Shown here: piece after piece, positions 39,862-54,100 of the stretch
Position numbering within the stretch: the first letter of the stretch is position 1
How the letters are laid out: each line of letters opens with the position of its first letter
Assembly (NCBI GenBank): GCA_905147135.1
Contig: LR990053.1
Coordinates: 9,002,501 to 9,066,500, forward strand
Length of the DNA stretch: 64,000 bases
Direction: 5' to 3'
Source: Blastobasis lacticolella
Taxonomy: Eukaryota > Arthropoda > Insecta > Lepidoptera > Blastobasidae
The notes under the pieces: model-generated
Databases searched by the model: none
Told to the model about the DNA's origin: nothing
What the model saw: the letters and a program-made list of their open reading frames with translations, nothing else
Translations under genes and position numbers: made by a program

Positions 39862-40058
39862 CTACACTATTGGATCCGGCACGTCTGCGTTCGCGTACAC
39901 CTACTTTACCCCTACCAGCCATTTATTCATGCTTATAAATCTCCCCTTGAATTAAATTATCTATTGTTGAAAACCGCATTAAAATCCGTTGCATAGTTTA
40001 AAAGATCTAAGCGGACAGACGGCGGGAAGCGACTTTGTTTTATACTATGTATAGATAG
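39862..40058 (-). repeat. Interspersed repeat E, copy 2
   Basis: On the minus strand it repeats the AAACAAAGTCGCTT, ACTATGCAACGGATTTTAATG, and GTACGCGAACGCAGACGTGC order of copy 1 at 15872. Confidence 0.65.
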
Positions 40059-41498
40059 ATATTGAGTGAGCCTGTATGTGAAATATGAATGTTGTGTAAT
40101 AAGTATGTATAAAAAAAAGATTTCTAATAAATAAATAAAATAAAGTTTAGCGCAATCGGACATAATACCTCGCTACCAAAATATCGCTTTAGCAACACGG
40201 CTTGTCTTGTCGCCGTGTTATAGCACCGTTTGACACGGTATCCACATTCTTAATTTGCTTTCATTTTATAAGAAATCTTTCTGCTTCGCCTTGGCCAGCG
40301 GGCGGTGTTGCCACATGCATTACATGCATTCCCAGCACGCTGTGTGGCTAGCCTTCACCCGGACTGGACGTTAACAGTCTAAGTTCTAAGACTAGTTACG
40401 ACTTTTGAATGCTATACTAACCATAGTGTTTATCTTACAATGAAGCTTTCTTCAAATACAGTTCAGTAATGTTATTCAGTGAAAAATTATGTTCTCTATA
40501 ATAATAGACAACGTCAATTGAAATTTAACCGATCGACCGAGTAGTTTTACTAGTAAGTTTGTACTAAAAGGTACATCCGAAATGGTGTACAGTACCTATA
40601 TAGAGAGATGTAATTATGTAAGTACTTACTTAAACAAGCTTGTTAGTTATATACCAGTTTCATACTATTATAGCTTCAAAAAAGGCAGGTCAGGAGTATC
40701 CTCAACCGGCGTAAATGCATGAAAAGATGTATGAATGTGGAAGAGGCCAGAGAGGTGTGTCAGGATCATAGCTTATGGCACTCAAGGGTCTAGTATAATC
40801 ACTCGATAGACTCTATGGGCATGGGTGTGTATAAATGTACAGTCACAGTTTTTAATCTACGTTACCTAAGCTAAGCTTAACATTCTTTTGCCACTTTCTT
40901 TCTTTTGATTTGTAAGAGTTGAAAATAGATTAATTGAAGTATATACTTAATCCTAAATCATATAAAATTTTCATACTAACTAAGAGATATCGTCCAATGT
41001 CTATACAATTTTCATGCTCTTCTATTCGAGCAATATGAATTTAAATTCCGAGAATATACAAGTTACCCTCCAAACATAGGTAGGTAAATGATGTAATCTC
41101 CTTTACATTTAAGAGTTCACTTGACACACTTAAACTTCCCATTTCCGCAAGTATTTCCCCAAAACTTCTACTTCTAGGTTACTAATACTAAGCCCAAACA
41201 AACCTCAATGAGTTGACCAAACTGGTTCTACGATGTTTTGGACATAGTTAAGGCCGTCGTCTAGCTAAGTGACACCTAGGTGTAAAGTATAGCTGTAAAA
41301 TTTTAACTTCTGTGTTATATGCGTCACGAAAATATGGTAAATATTGACATTTAGGCGCTGTCCTGATTGGCAACGGTCGTGTGGCGACGGGCGGTTTAGA
41401 GGAGTCCTATTGGTTGTTAATTAGGATAGCGCCTAAAACTTTTGAGCTACAAGTGTACATATGATATCTTAAGTAATAGGTAGATGCCTTAGTTATGT
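40059..41498. other. AT-rich non-coding with an RTE-like 3' end at 40685-40860
   Basis: At 40720-40800, ATGAATGTGGAAGAGGCCAG and AGGTGTGTCAGGATCATAGC read MNVEEAREVCQDHSLW, the C-terminus of another non-LTR ORF; 56545-56640 is a relative. No other signal. Confidence 0.4.
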
Positions 41499-41690
41499 TC
41501 ATCTTGGCGTCAACATCCCGGTTGTACTGTCGCGAGAGGGTCTGGGTCCTTGACCATGAATGATCCAGGTTTTGGGTAATTACAGTAGAGGGGATGCCAT
41601 AGTAGAGGTACAAACAGCCACTGGGAATAGAACTTGGTACCTCCCTCTTACGAGTCCGACCCGCTAACTATTTGGCCACCAGCACCTTGC
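41499..41690 (-). mobile_element. SINE-A copy with internal deletion
   Basis: Minus-strand head with GGTGGCCAAATAGTTAGCG, CGTAAGAGGGAGG and a body tail ending GTTGACGCCAAGATG. About 150 bases of the central body are missing. Confidence 0.75.
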
Positions 41691-41867
41691 GGACTTCATG
41701 CTGTACCACCAATAATAAGACGACTGTTTTTAATATGAGGTGCGTCTCTAGCTTATGAATAGTGTTCGTAAGATATCTTGAATCGTGGTTATCAAGGTCA
41801 CTTGGATCACGTATGGACGGTTGTAGATCTTCCAGCTACCCGTACTAGTAGCTTTAGTTCGGCCTCT

Positions 41868-42055
41868 ATAATGCGTACGGCAATGGAATACGTTGCCTGC
41901 AAATGTGTGCCCTGATCATTATAATCCGGACGCCTTCAAAGCTAGAGTGAATAGGCTGTTCTAGACAGACATGCTCCATCTTCGGCCGCATCGTCACTTA
42001 CGACCAGGTGAGATGGCGGTCAAATGCCTGGCTAGTCTAATGTTAAAAAAAGCAT
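41868..42055 (+). mobile_element. 3' end of a Jockey/CR1-like non-LTR element
   Basis: Reads RQWNTLPANVCPDHYNPDAF, KARVNRLF and a TAG stop, the usual C-terminal motif of such reverse-transcriptase ORFs. It is followed by CATCGTCACTTACGACCAGG and a short A-rich tail. The inverted relative is in P450 intron 8 (13467). Confidence 0.7.
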
Positions 42056-42305
42056 ACGTGGGTAGTAAGGCTCAAACTGAACTGAAACTACACATCTCTA
42101 AAATGTAGGTATCACTTATGCTAAACCGAAAATCGAATCTAGGATCCTCTCATCTTCCGCATACCTATACGTATCTATTCGATGACCACTGCACTACTAA
42201 AGTACCTAGCCTATAAAATACAAAGTGACTATTTATTTCCTTGACACGTACTCCTGGTCTGTAAGGTCAAAGTACGCAGGTACATAGCATTATCATAAAG
42301 GCCAT

Positions 42306-42552
42306 AAAAAGAAATAAATAACAATGCTTGGATAATTCATACAGCGCTATCTAGCCCCAAACTAAGCAAAGTTTGTGTTATGAGTGCGAGAAAACTGATA
42401 CACCACTTATTAATTTTAAATACATACTTATTATACATACAACACCCAGCCCCGTAAATCAACATTCTTCATTGCAATTTCTGCCCGGTCGGGAATCGAA
42501 CCTGCTAACGACTCAGGTACTAATGTTAACCAACTAACTACTCAGGTCGTCA
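42306..42552 (-). mobile_element. SINE-B copy 3 (diverged head)
   Basis: Retains GCGCTATCTAGCCCCAAAC, the CCCGGTCGGGAATCGAACC B-box region and the ACTACTCAGGTCGTC end on the complementary strand. The tRNA-like middle is mutated. Confidence 0.75.
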
Positions 42553-44572
42553 ACGTAAGTCGTCAGGTAAGTTATTATTTGAGTGTTAAAGTCCATGGCA
42601 ATCGCATTCGGTTGTCAACACTGTTAACAACGTCTAGGCTGCGGTAACTGCTTACCGTCAGGCTGTACGCTTATTTGCCACTTCAGCGTTCTTATAGGTA
42701 AACATAGAAGTGTTATATGTTTGGTCTCCAAAGATTTTGAATGTTTGCTTATTTTATTTACCTTCAAACAGAACTACTGCGTTCCATAAGGTCGCGTGCT
42801 AGCGATATCTGAGCCATACTAATGAGGTAATAAGGATCATTGTATTCTGTAGGTATACGTGGGGCCTTCCGGCTCTAACATGCCTAGCATAACAAAATAA
42901 CACAGCACTAAACGCAATAAAATAGCACATAAATAAATAATAACAAAATAATAATTTTACATACTAAATGAATTTGTTTTGATTTAGTCTGTAATTTTTT
43001 TTCTTACAAATGCATTTCCTCTATGACAACCCATTTGAAACATTTTTATTTTCATTTTCAAAATAACTTTGAACCGACTTAGATATACCTACATGAAACG
43101 TGAAGTAGCTGAAGTGGTTTAAAAATAGAAGAATATATAGAATAATAGATTTTTAATTTTGTTTATTTATTTATTAATAATAAGACAATTTACAGTCCAG
43201 TTTTTGTAGGTATTAATCTTAGAGGTTGTTAGCAAAAAATTTTAATTAAAGATTCAGTTCCCACATAATTGAACACTATGCTGGTATCGACCAAAATACT
43301 TAAGTATAGCAAAAGTAGAACTGATTCTCGAAGTTATAGGACCTACGTAGGACCTAACAGTTTAACTTCATGTATAGCAATAAATACCTATCTTGTACTT
43401 TCACCAACAGCAACAATAAAGATTTAACGATTTTGTGATTTATTATCTACTACATAAGTTTGGTAATGTGAATAAAACCCACACGACATGTAGGTATGTT
43501 GGTATCAGCCATTTGAACCGTTGTCCTAGAAATCAATGTGAAAGGGGTACGCGAGTAACAGTTACTTTTCAGTTTGTTCAATTTTATACGTCTTCAAAAC
43601 GGTACCTCGATGGAGTGACACGTTTGTCCATATCGTCTGCGGAAGATAGTCCAAACATGACACCTATAATAAATTCCTACAACATTTCTTGAAAACTATT
43701 AACATCAGACTTATTACTCATTTACTTTACTAATAAGATTTACATTGAAATCTGAACATCCATTTACAATCTACCTTTAGATTTAGATTTATTTATTTCT
43801 CTCTTAAAATTCTTACATAATGATAATATTCTTATTATAGATTAGATTAGGTCAATGAAAGAGATCGTCAAGTAATTTTAAATATTTATTAAAAACAAAA
43901 TGTATTTTTTTTTATTAATTATCGCTCAAAAATGTGATTAATTGCTACCTAATTAATAACCAAAAACAGTTATATAAACAAAATACAAGTAACCTACGTT
44001 TAAGCTATATTTCTGTGCTATAGGTAATAAAAGAGTATAGTTGAGTTGTATGATGTAATGCGAGTATCTCCATTCCAAGGACTTTAGGCCAATATATTTG
44101 TCTAATAGGCCCATTACGTGAACTGTTTACCTACAAAATAATGTAGGTAAGGATAAACAGTTACTTATAGTACTTACCAATAAAGTAAAAATGTTAAACT
44201 GGTATACCAACTACAAGAAACAATGCTTGCATTGTTGTGTTCCGGTTTGAAGGCTGAGGTAACATCTGCGGTTCTGCATTTTTTTGTCTGCAAGTCCTGC
44301 AACCATCATGATATCTTACTCGACAGCTACCGCTTACCATCATTTGGGCTGTGTGCTCGTTTGGTACTGAGTTGAATAAAAAAAAGAATAAAAACTGCTA
44401 TTAAAATACCTTTGCTACACTGACAAGCAAAAATTACTAGGTAGAACATTAACTACGATATTTTAGTCATAAACAACTCATGATAGATCTATGAAGTCAA
44501 CGGAACATTAAATTGTATTTCAACAAAGTTAAATAGGTTTAATGTGTAAAATAAAACTGTTTTTAAAATGGG
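42553..44572. other. AT-rich non-coding
   Basis: The only notable frame (43435-43692) has no family signal. No repeats from the listed families. Confidence 0.3.
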
Positions 44573-44740
44573 CCTTTATTTGGCACAGCGTCTTCGCATT
44601 CAACGTGGCAATGCCGCAAGGCACGTTGCTTGATGGCAGTGGTTTATTAGATTAGTTTTTTTTTAGTTTTAGATAGTTAAGTTTTCAGTATTGCTAAGTT
44701 TTTGTTGTGTTGTTGTTTAAATAAAATAACTAAAAAATAT
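44573..44740 (+). mobile_element. 3' end of a non-LTR element
   Basis: LYLAQRLRIQRGNAARHVA followed by TGA matches the C-terminal IQRGNAA motif common in insect reverse-transcriptase ORFs, then about 110 bases of 3' untranslated sequence and an AT tail. Confidence 0.5.
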
Positions 44741-45356
44741 AATTTCAATTACTGTTTGTCCCTATAAATACACTAGTTTATGCCATGAGTTTATGTGACC
44801 TAGTTATTTTTCCTTGTCAGTGTATTTTATAAAATCCTTTAATAATGCTCTATCTATACATTGAAAGATAAGTATTATTTAATAAAGTAAAAGTCTTGTT
44901 ATAGAGTCTGTTTTTTATTTGTAATATTTGTTGTGTTCAATTTTTAATTATTCTTAAGTGTAAATATACAATAAATATATATACATAAAGTGAAAGTCTG
45001 GCCAATTATGACGTGACCACTGTGACCAGACTGAATTAAGTAGAGAATTATACATAATTTGCTAGAGTTCTATCAGTCAGATTATTTTGCTGCATTAGAA
45101 AATGCAGTGAAGTGAAAGGTGTGGTGGCAAATTGTACAGAAAACGCAATAAGATAAATCTAGGTCTGCGATCGGATAGATAGATTTCATTATTGATTATT
45201 AAAACTTAAGCGTCACCTAAGTTTGGCGCAATCGGGCATACCTTAGTATTACATAACTGCGATCATAAAAACTTGTCTAATACTTGTCTGTCAGTTAGCA
45301 GGTATGAGAAAATTTTATATATATAAAAAATAACTTCTTATATATAAAAAAATATC
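44741..45356. other. AT-rich non-coding
   Basis: A short direct repeat TTATATATAAAAAA occurs near 45315 and 45338. Otherwise empty. Confidence 0.3.
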
Positions 45357-45800
45357 ATCTTGGCGTTAATGTCCCGGTTGAGCTCTCTCGCACCATGGCC
45401 TGGGGCCGCCTTGACCATTATCCAGGATTTGGCAGTTCATATAATTACGGTGGACCGACTGCCATCTGACCTTCGTAATCCTGCTACCAGACGATCCTGA
45501 CAAGATTGGATCATGGTTACACATTGAGTCACATAAATGCCGCCTTTGCCACAACTAGTTATGGTTTTTTGTCGGAACTTTTTAATGTAATTATTCTTGT
45601 GTGAGCAATAAAGAATTTATCTATCTAAATGTGTAGGTTTCATCACATTATTTTCTCTCACCGTCAGAGCATGGGTTAGCATTCAACTAATGTACGTGAC
45701 TCAGAAAAGAGTTATTGGTACTTGGCTGCAGTGGGGTTCGAACCCCGTACCTCTCGCTTACGATTCGGATACCTTAACCACGCAGCCAACAACGTTCCTC
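45357..45800 (-). mobile_element. SINE-A copy split by an 86-bp retroelement insert
   Basis: Head at 45730-45795 (complement of CGAACCCCGTACCTCTCGC) and body down to 45357 are intact except for an insert at 45540-45625. TAAATG on both sides (45534-45539 and 45626-45631) is a target duplication. Confidence 0.82.
45540..45625 (+). mobile_element. Short 5'-truncated non-LTR 3' end nested in SINE-A
   Basis: Contains GAGCAATAAAGAATTT and ends ATCTATC, the same tail type as the full retrotransposon at 2040-7952. It is flanked by a 6-bp target duplication. Confidence 0.72.
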
Positions 45801-45834
45801 CTTCCGACTTCTTATTTACTAGTAGGTAACTACT

Positions 45835-46060
45835 TCATCATCACAGCCCATAACAGTCCACTACCGGACTTTGGGCCTCTCCCGCAAAAGGGGAGGTTAT
45901 TGCCATAATCTCCACGCTTGGCAGGCGGGTTGGAGATCGCAGTGTTGCAAACATAACAATGAAAAACGCTGCTGCCCATTTTCCAGTTTATGGAGACTAG
46001 ATATTTTGCCTCTAAACGTTAGTCGCCTTGTACGACACCTACGAGTGTAAGGGGGTAACT
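45835..46060 (+). repeat. Interspersed repeat C, copy 2
   Basis: Same block order as 31807 (CATCATCACAGCCCATAAC, GGCAGGCGGGTTGGAGATCG, GTCGCCTTGTACGACACC). Confidence 0.78.
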
Positions 46061-47848
46061 ACTTACTAAGAAATGATTAAATCAACTAAGGTTAATATTT
46101 AATGTATGTGCATTATTAACCTCAGAGTGTTACCACATAGGTAGTATTGAAAACTAGGTAGCGTACCGATATGTGTCGCACCAGATTCTGCAGAACAATA
46201 TGATTTTGCGTCACTATACACAATGACATTCTTACAATTATTTTTGTGCTGTACGACTAGTTCACAGTCCGTATTGTCAGAACCTGTTTGAACAATACGA
46301 TGGTAATCATATATATCCGCTTGGGGCGTATTCGATTGTGTTCTTCCAACTTTAGATCATCGTCTTTGTAATATATAGGTACCTATATATACTCAGTAGT
46401 ACCTATATTGTACTTAGGATTACGAGATGTTTGGGCGATGGCTCACTATCCTATTCACGGACTCCATTGCATTTTCAATCAATGCCAGGTACCGGTACTT
46501 ACAAATATCTACCTAATAATAACCTATCTATAATATAATGTTATTTCTAAAACTGTTTAGACGGTTGTTGTTAATTGGTACAAATTTAATAGTATTTTTT
46601 GTTTCTTTCCTCAATATCTACCTATTTATTTCACCAAAATCTTTTTAGTTGTTCTAACACTATAAGTAAAATATGTGCTTGGAAAATCGAATTCAATTCT
46701 TCATAAGACATTGTACGAGCAGTGAAAAAGGCAGTTTACCAATCGTGAACTGCTATTTTCATTGCAACGGTAGGCATTCATGAAAAATGTAAAGAGGTGC
46801 TCCATCGAAAGGCCACTTGTACTTACTTATTTAAGAATATTTGTAAGCCGAAGTCGGCAGCAATGTATAAATAAAAAATTGTCTTCTGCTCATATTCACG
46901 TTTTACAAATATTTGTTTGCTTTATCTACTCCAGACTGATGGAGCCGCGCCTATTTGTACGTGCAAAAGTTTATGTCACATGTTAGGTATGACGAACAGT
47001 GATATATTATGTTACCACCTTCGTCCATAGGTATTTAATAACCTATCTGGTGGTGTAGCGCACTTCATCTCTCTCTAAACCTAGTGTAGGTTTCGTAAAA
47101 TCTATCAAGTACCTATCTAGTACCTATGTACAATGATTCATTTCACTCCTGCCGTCTATTTTGTATCGTAGCGCAATCATTTGATGCATCTAAGCCCGGC
47201 TTGTATCAAATTCTTAAATACGTTAAAGAATGATGTTCAAAATATTGTGAAGATTTTTGTTTAGAATTTGGTGCAAGCCGCCCTAAATCATTAAAATTAT
47301 GATTATCTAAAATTTAACTTAACTTTTGCTTTATGGGTCGGCACCGCATCCACTTAGTTTGCTGATATCCGTGGACCGTCTGACCACCCAAGGCAATACT
47401 TTTTATTATTAAAGACAATTAATTATTTTAGAACAATACGGTTTCATTTAAACAACACCTCCTCGTAGAGGTCAACCGCATTTCAAATATATTTTCCACT
47501 GAATTATTTCCTCACAGTCACACCTCTAGGCTCTCAATCAGTTTTCAACAGCCTCTGTAAATAGGTTATTGAATACTATCTCATGCATGTTGCGTTATTA
47601 ATTGTGCAAGTTGAAGTTGGTAAGAAACAGACATGTGAGAAATCGCGCGGCCCGCTGAGGAACGCGCAATTGAATTGAAATTATATTACTTCTTATCGAG
47701 TTGATGGACTAAACTCTACGCATTGAAACTGATTACTATACTTATAATTCATATTATTTCCTACATATGACATTTATATTATTATTTACCATCGAACGCT
47801 GTCGACATTTGGAAACGCGTCATGGACATAGGATTGCGAGCTCATACT
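46061..47848. other. AT-rich non-coding
   Basis: No gene or repeat supported. Confidence 0.3.
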
Positions 47849-48056
47849 GCAAGAATATCGTGATGAAACCTGCACATTTAGGCAACTGAATGTGTAACCA
47901 TGATCCAATCTGGTCACGTTTCTCTGTCAATAGGGTCACGCAGGTCAGATGGCAGTCTCTCCACTGTAATTACTTGTACTGCCAAGTTTAGGATCATGGT
48001 CAAGGGGAACCCCGGGACCTCGTGCGCGAGAGCAGAACCGGGATATTAAGGCCAGG
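47849..48056 (+). mobile_element. SINE-A body copy just upstream of the CRAL-TRIO start
   Basis: ATCGTGATGAAACCTGCAC to GGGATATTAAGGCCAGGA. It lacks the tRNA-like head and ends about 100 bases before the first coding exon. Confidence 0.8.
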
Positions 48057-48159
48057 ACAATTATTACTGCAAGAACCTACTGAGTACCTACTATAACCCC
48101 TACACAGTCCTTACTCAATTTTGAAAATCTAAACGATAATCATTTTTTATTCCAGAACC

Positions 48160-51100
48160 ATGCCAGAGCTGGGGACGGTCTGTGACAGAGATCTGGTCTC
48201 GATAAAGGACTGGCTCTCGAAGCAGCCCCACTTACCCCATGAAGTTGGTAAGTCAAATAAAATTATTACTACTTAGTTTATCTTACTTTGTAAATATTTC
48301 CTCCTATCAGTTGTAGTATCAGTCAGAACTCTCTATTTGTATAGGGTGACTCAATATTGCTATGAAACAGGCGAGTCATACTAATTTCTGAACAAAATGT
48401 AGTGTTTTTTAGAGTTAGAGGCTTGGCTCTTCATTAGATCGTATATTTTCTACACAGTGAAACCGTTAAGCGTTTGCGATGCTTGGCAAACCAATTATAA
48501 TATGTAAGTAAGTTTCTTGAAACTTTCTCAGACTAAGCTGGGACGTAAGTAGCACCTACGGGCGAAAAAGTAGGTACCTACGTCCTACTATAAATTATTT
48601 TTTGTTTGTTATTATTATTACTAAGCCGTCTCATAATGTTGAACAACTAAGTACCTAAGTAGGTAAAGCGTTTGTTATAAGTATAACAAACGCTTTAAAG
48701 AGGAAATCCCAGCCTAAGAAAATGCAGACTTATTAACTTGAGACTTAAGTAAGTTCGAACTGCAGTTTGACTTATCAAATAGATGCAACTATTTCCTGTG
48801 AAGGGAACTATTTACAGTATAAGGTACCCAATATAAACAGAGTTAAATTACACGTTGCAACACGGCTTGATCTAGGCTATGTGGAAATTGAAGCCTAGGC
48901 TGCCTAGCTTCAATTATGCTATTAATTGGCCTAGAATTCAAGCCCTCCTTGGGACAGACCTACATTTTATGGCTAAATGAGGTTATGTCATGTCAAATGT
49001 TAATATAATTATTATACAATTGACCAAGTTTATGGTTAGGCAGAAAGATACAGGTAAGTACATAAACTGTAACCAAATAAGGTGACAGTTCGCTTATCTT
49101 CTAAAATGTTTGCAACAATAATGTAAGGTAGGTATTTTAGAAAGAACTAGGCAGATTTGTTTCGAAATTGTCAAAAGTAAAAAATAGTTGTTTGTTTAAC
49201 AATTGAGCAAAGGTATTTTTGGTACTGCCCCTAGCGAACTATAATACTGAGCAAAATTAGTGATTTAATGGCTCGAGAATTAGGTAAAAAAAAATTGCTC
49301 TCGTGTGAAACATACAACTTTTTACCACTCCCACACAGTAGGTGTTTTTGGTGCGATTCAACTCGCAGTGTGTTTTCGCAGTAAGTATAACAGCAGCAGC
49401 TGCAGCCGCAGTTATATGAAATCACTTCTCATGCTCGCAGCAAAAAGCTTTTTGCTGCGAGTTTTTACACACCAAAACCGCCCTTTTCGTACTGGATATG
49501 TATAGGTATGGGTATCAAAAATCATTTATAAGTAATTTAAAAAAGAAATTGATTTGGAGACCCAACACAAAACTTAAATAACTGAAACACTTTCGTACAC
49601 GACGTTAATTTTTTACGAGTTTACTGAAGGCTACACATTCTACTGTGACCTATGACGCTGCTCCGTGTGTTTCTGATGAATAAGGAAAACAATAATTTAA
49701 AGGCAAAGTAACCTTAACTTACATAAGTAGGTACCCAGTAATTTCTTGTGAAATGTCAGAAAGTAGGAAATAGCATTCTTGCAATCCACAAATTGTCGTT
49801 TCAAGAGTCTTCCTACATAGTCATCCAATGGTATTTATAAAGTACCTACTTACTTATTCATTGTTTAAAATGCAAAAATACATCCTCCTACAAAACAAAA
49901 CAACCCTTAGGTTCATGGTCATGGTTCATTGCGTCAAAATATCCACTTTATCAAAATGTCCATCCTAAACCTTAAGAATCAATATTATGTAGGTATGTAA
50001 TATTATGAACGCACCAGTTTCTAGCGATTGAAGTTTGTTACAATTGTTATTACTTATACTTACCTAGATATTAAAACTGCTCAACGGATTTAGGCGAAAT
50101 TTTACAATATTGTAGGTACCACGTCTTATAAAAATAAAGAATTATACATTTTAGCTTATCATGAGTCCCTCAGTGGATTGTCAGTCTGTATTATATTAAA
50201 AGTTGTAGTTTTGTCTCTGTACTAAAACGTTGTAACTTGCAGTGCCCTAGCAGGGTTCTTGTGTGAAACTAAAACATATTGTTACATCTGTAACAACCAC
50301 AAGAAAGCAATAAAGTTTATGATTATGATTATGATTATTATCATGCGGTATATTTTAGTAACGAAATTAATTTTCCATGGAACCCCGCTACATTGTGAGT
50401 TTAGTGGGTATGTCTGCGAATACGCGGACAGAAATTAAGTCCAACTAACTTATTTACAATATTTATTAAAATGTATGTAAGTACTTAAATAATATAAATA
50501 TTAGGAAGTTATTATGATAGATACAAAGTGAACGACAATTTCTCTTTTAATAAAGTGTTCAAAAAATATACAGTAACATTGTAGGAAGTTGAGTATTTCA
50601 ATTATAAAGGAAACTTTATCTTTATGGCAGTCCGCACACGGGGCATTACCTACGTTTATGCCATTGTCTTACAAAGAGTCGTATGTAGTTGTACGAAGCG
50701 TAAGAAAGTGAAAGACTACTTTCTCGTAAATCTATTCAACGGCAACAAAATATTAACGAAGCCATGGACAACAAACCAACCAAACCCAAGCAAAACGCAA
50801 GCCAACCGATGTCACTCACTTCGAACATAAGAGCTCGCTATGCCGACTACCGTAAGAGCGAATTTAGAAATGCGTGTTGCAACCTTTGCTGCCGACTGTA
50901 CGTAGAAATTGAAAGGTCAACGTACTCATAGAAAATGACGGTTGTTAAATTTAATTCTCTTTCAAGTGTGGCGTGACAGAAATTGAGCAACCATATGTGT
51001 ACAATTCAAGGTTTATCGTCAAAGTTTATGGTAGATCTATCATAAGATATGAAAAGTGAATGTGTGAATGTTATTTATAGTCTTTATTTTGTCTTTAAAT

Positions 51101-54100
51101 GATTTCGTAGAAATATTGATTACACAGGGGCTCTAAGGTACATTAGTGTAATTCTAACCGATGCTCATACATTGAGGGAAAGCAACGTGATTAAAACTGC
51201 ACGTTCAGGCGACTGAATGTGTAGCCATTATCTAATCTGGTCAGGTCCTAGGATCACGGAGATCAGATGGCAGTCGTTCCACTGTAATTACCTGATCTGC
51301 CAACTTGATCTGATTACACAGGGGGCTAGAGTGCCCGCAAGATAACTAACATTATATGATAAAAAAGTCTTTGAAATTGAAACTGTATGACAATTGCGTG
51401 TTAAAAAGTTTTTACTGGCGAATTCGAAAGCAAAATTTTTAATGTCGAATCAATAAATCCTGTAGATACCTTATTATTTAAAAATGAATTACTTGCATCT
51501 TATCTTTTCCTTAAACTTGGTTGCTCCATCGCACCCGCCGACCTACATACAGCGAAGGTCTCGTTTACCGTTAAGGTAGCGGAGATGTTGTCGACCTTAA
51601 AATTCTCACCACGTGTCTTTGATATTAAATATTACGCAAGTACAAGCAAGCTGTCTTTTAATATATGCAAATAATAAATCGATGTAAATTAATAATACTG
51701 TGATAATTGATTTATTTACCTTAATGTTGTAATAAATTGGAATGTCGAAAATTGTGTGCTTGCTTGGGTAATAATAATAATGTTGAGATAAAAAGTGTTG
51801 AGCAATGTCGTCGCTGTAGGGTTATGATAGCGTTTGTCAACCTAGGTTTGGACGTTAAAAGTAAATGTAGAAAAGTTTAACCCTTTTTTAGTGTCAAAGA
51901 CTGGCTTACTTGCTGAGCTAGATGCTGTCAACATTATAATATTCACTAAATAAGTGGTTACTTAGTACACTGACTTGAATTGAAATATACAAGTACTTAT
52001 GCATTATTTGCACCGTATATGGCCGTATGGTGTCCGGCAGAGTAGAATAGCACCTAGCCCTTACACTAGTCGTACAAGGCGACTAATGTTTTCGAAGAAA
52101 AAGATCTAGTCCCCGTAAGCTGGAAAATGGGCAGCAGCGTTTTCCATTTTTATGTTTATGACACTGCGATCTCCAACCCGCTGGCCGGCCAAGCGATATA
52201 ACCTCCCCTCTAGTGGGGCAGGCCTTAAGTTCTGCAGTTGGCTGTAATGGGTTGTGATGGTGGATGTATTATTTCAGGCCAGTGTAGTAGTCGCACACCC
52301 TCCATGAGATTTGATCGTTTTATCTGCCTAAGCTTTATTTTGATTTTAAGTCATATTAATGGTGACGGTGAGGGAAAACATTGTGACGAACCCGCACGTT
52401 CGGGCGACTGATTTTCGACTGATTCCCCTTATAACATGGTCAGAAAGGTTAGACGGCTGTCGCTCTACTGTAATTGCCTGATCTGCTAAATTCTGGATCA
52501 AGATCAAGGCAGACCGCGGGCCCTCGCGCGCGATAGCATAACCGGGAAATTGACCCAAAGATGTAAAAGATAGTTATAGACCTACAGATCACAGTTCAAA
52601 CTACGAACCCAAAGAGTCTCGTGAGGGAGTCGTACAATACCTACATCTCTTACAAGGACATTTTGGCATGTGGCCGAAATCAAAACTAACGCCGTCCTCT
52701 TGTAAAGCATCACTTTTGACAAACAGCTGGAGTGGATGTTTGACAACTACGCTCTCATCCAAGTGCTAAAACATTCTTGTACTAGGTCTGCACTTAAAAT
52801 TGCGTCACTCATAGGTCACACATATATCCTGTAAAAATGATTAATTAATAACAAACAGGCTAAATGGCTCATATTAATGTTAATTTATTTGTCGGAATTA
52901 CTTTATATTCATTAGTAATCTAGAAAACACATTAGTTTACCGTGACTTTCAAGGCTGACGGGTGTAGATATGCATACTTTAATCGAAAAAATCTAGTTTG
53001 ACTACATTTAATTAAGTAACTAATAAGTAGTCGTAAAATTAATCAGGTATAACCTATAATATGATATATTATGTGATCAAAGTTCCCATTATATGTCAAC
53101 AAATGAATAATTACATATGTGATAAATCAATATTTGAATATTATTCACGTGACCGTCTTTAAAACCGGATTAGAGGATCACGTTCTACTATAAAATAATA
53201 GTAAATCCAAATAGTAAGTCAAATGTTGATAAACCTGTCGTAAGATCATACATAACTTAAGACAGAGTTTCTAAATATTAATTAAGTAGGTATTCTAATG
53301 TTTGTGTAGAGTTTATGGAATGCATTCCTTTATGAATACAAAGAACGAAAAAATCACTATCTACTTATTAGCAAATAGTATCATATATATCTAAGTAAAT
53401 AAATAGGCCAGCCACTTGATCAGTTCAGACTTGGAAACAGCTGTTGATGTACGGTCGGTTGCAGAGTGACCGAACATCACATTGCTATTAGTATCTAGGT
53501 ATCTAAATCGCTTGCGAGAGGTACCGGGTTCGAATCCCATCGCGACCATTAGTTTGAATTTGCATTAGTTAAATACTTACCAGTGATGCTCTTACGGTGT
53601 GGGAAAACGTCGTGATGAAACCTGCACATTCAGGCGACTGAAAGTGTAATCATGATCCAATCTGGTCAAGTTCCGCTGGTAGCAGGGTCACGGAGGTGAG
53701 TCGCTCCACTGTAATTACCTGAACCGCAAAATCCTAAACCATGGTCAAAGCGGACCCCAGGCTCACAGGAGCACAACCGGTACATTAATGTCGAGATGAT
53801 TATTATTTATATTTATGTATGCTAGTTGTGTCACACTGTTTCCGATGCACATCAACCGGTTTTATACTTTTTAAATCCTTGATAGAGCCGATTGCAAACT
53901 ATTGACTAATGTACACTGCCTCACATTTATTCGTATATATTATTTATTTAATTTGCTAATATGTTAGATTTATTGGCAAAAAATTTGACTTTTAAAACCA
54001 TTAGTAGAGAATTTAGCATTTTTAAAACATATTCATAACATAGGTTACAGGAAGGGGGGGGGGGGGATATTTCAAGACTGAAATGGTCAATTGATAGGCA

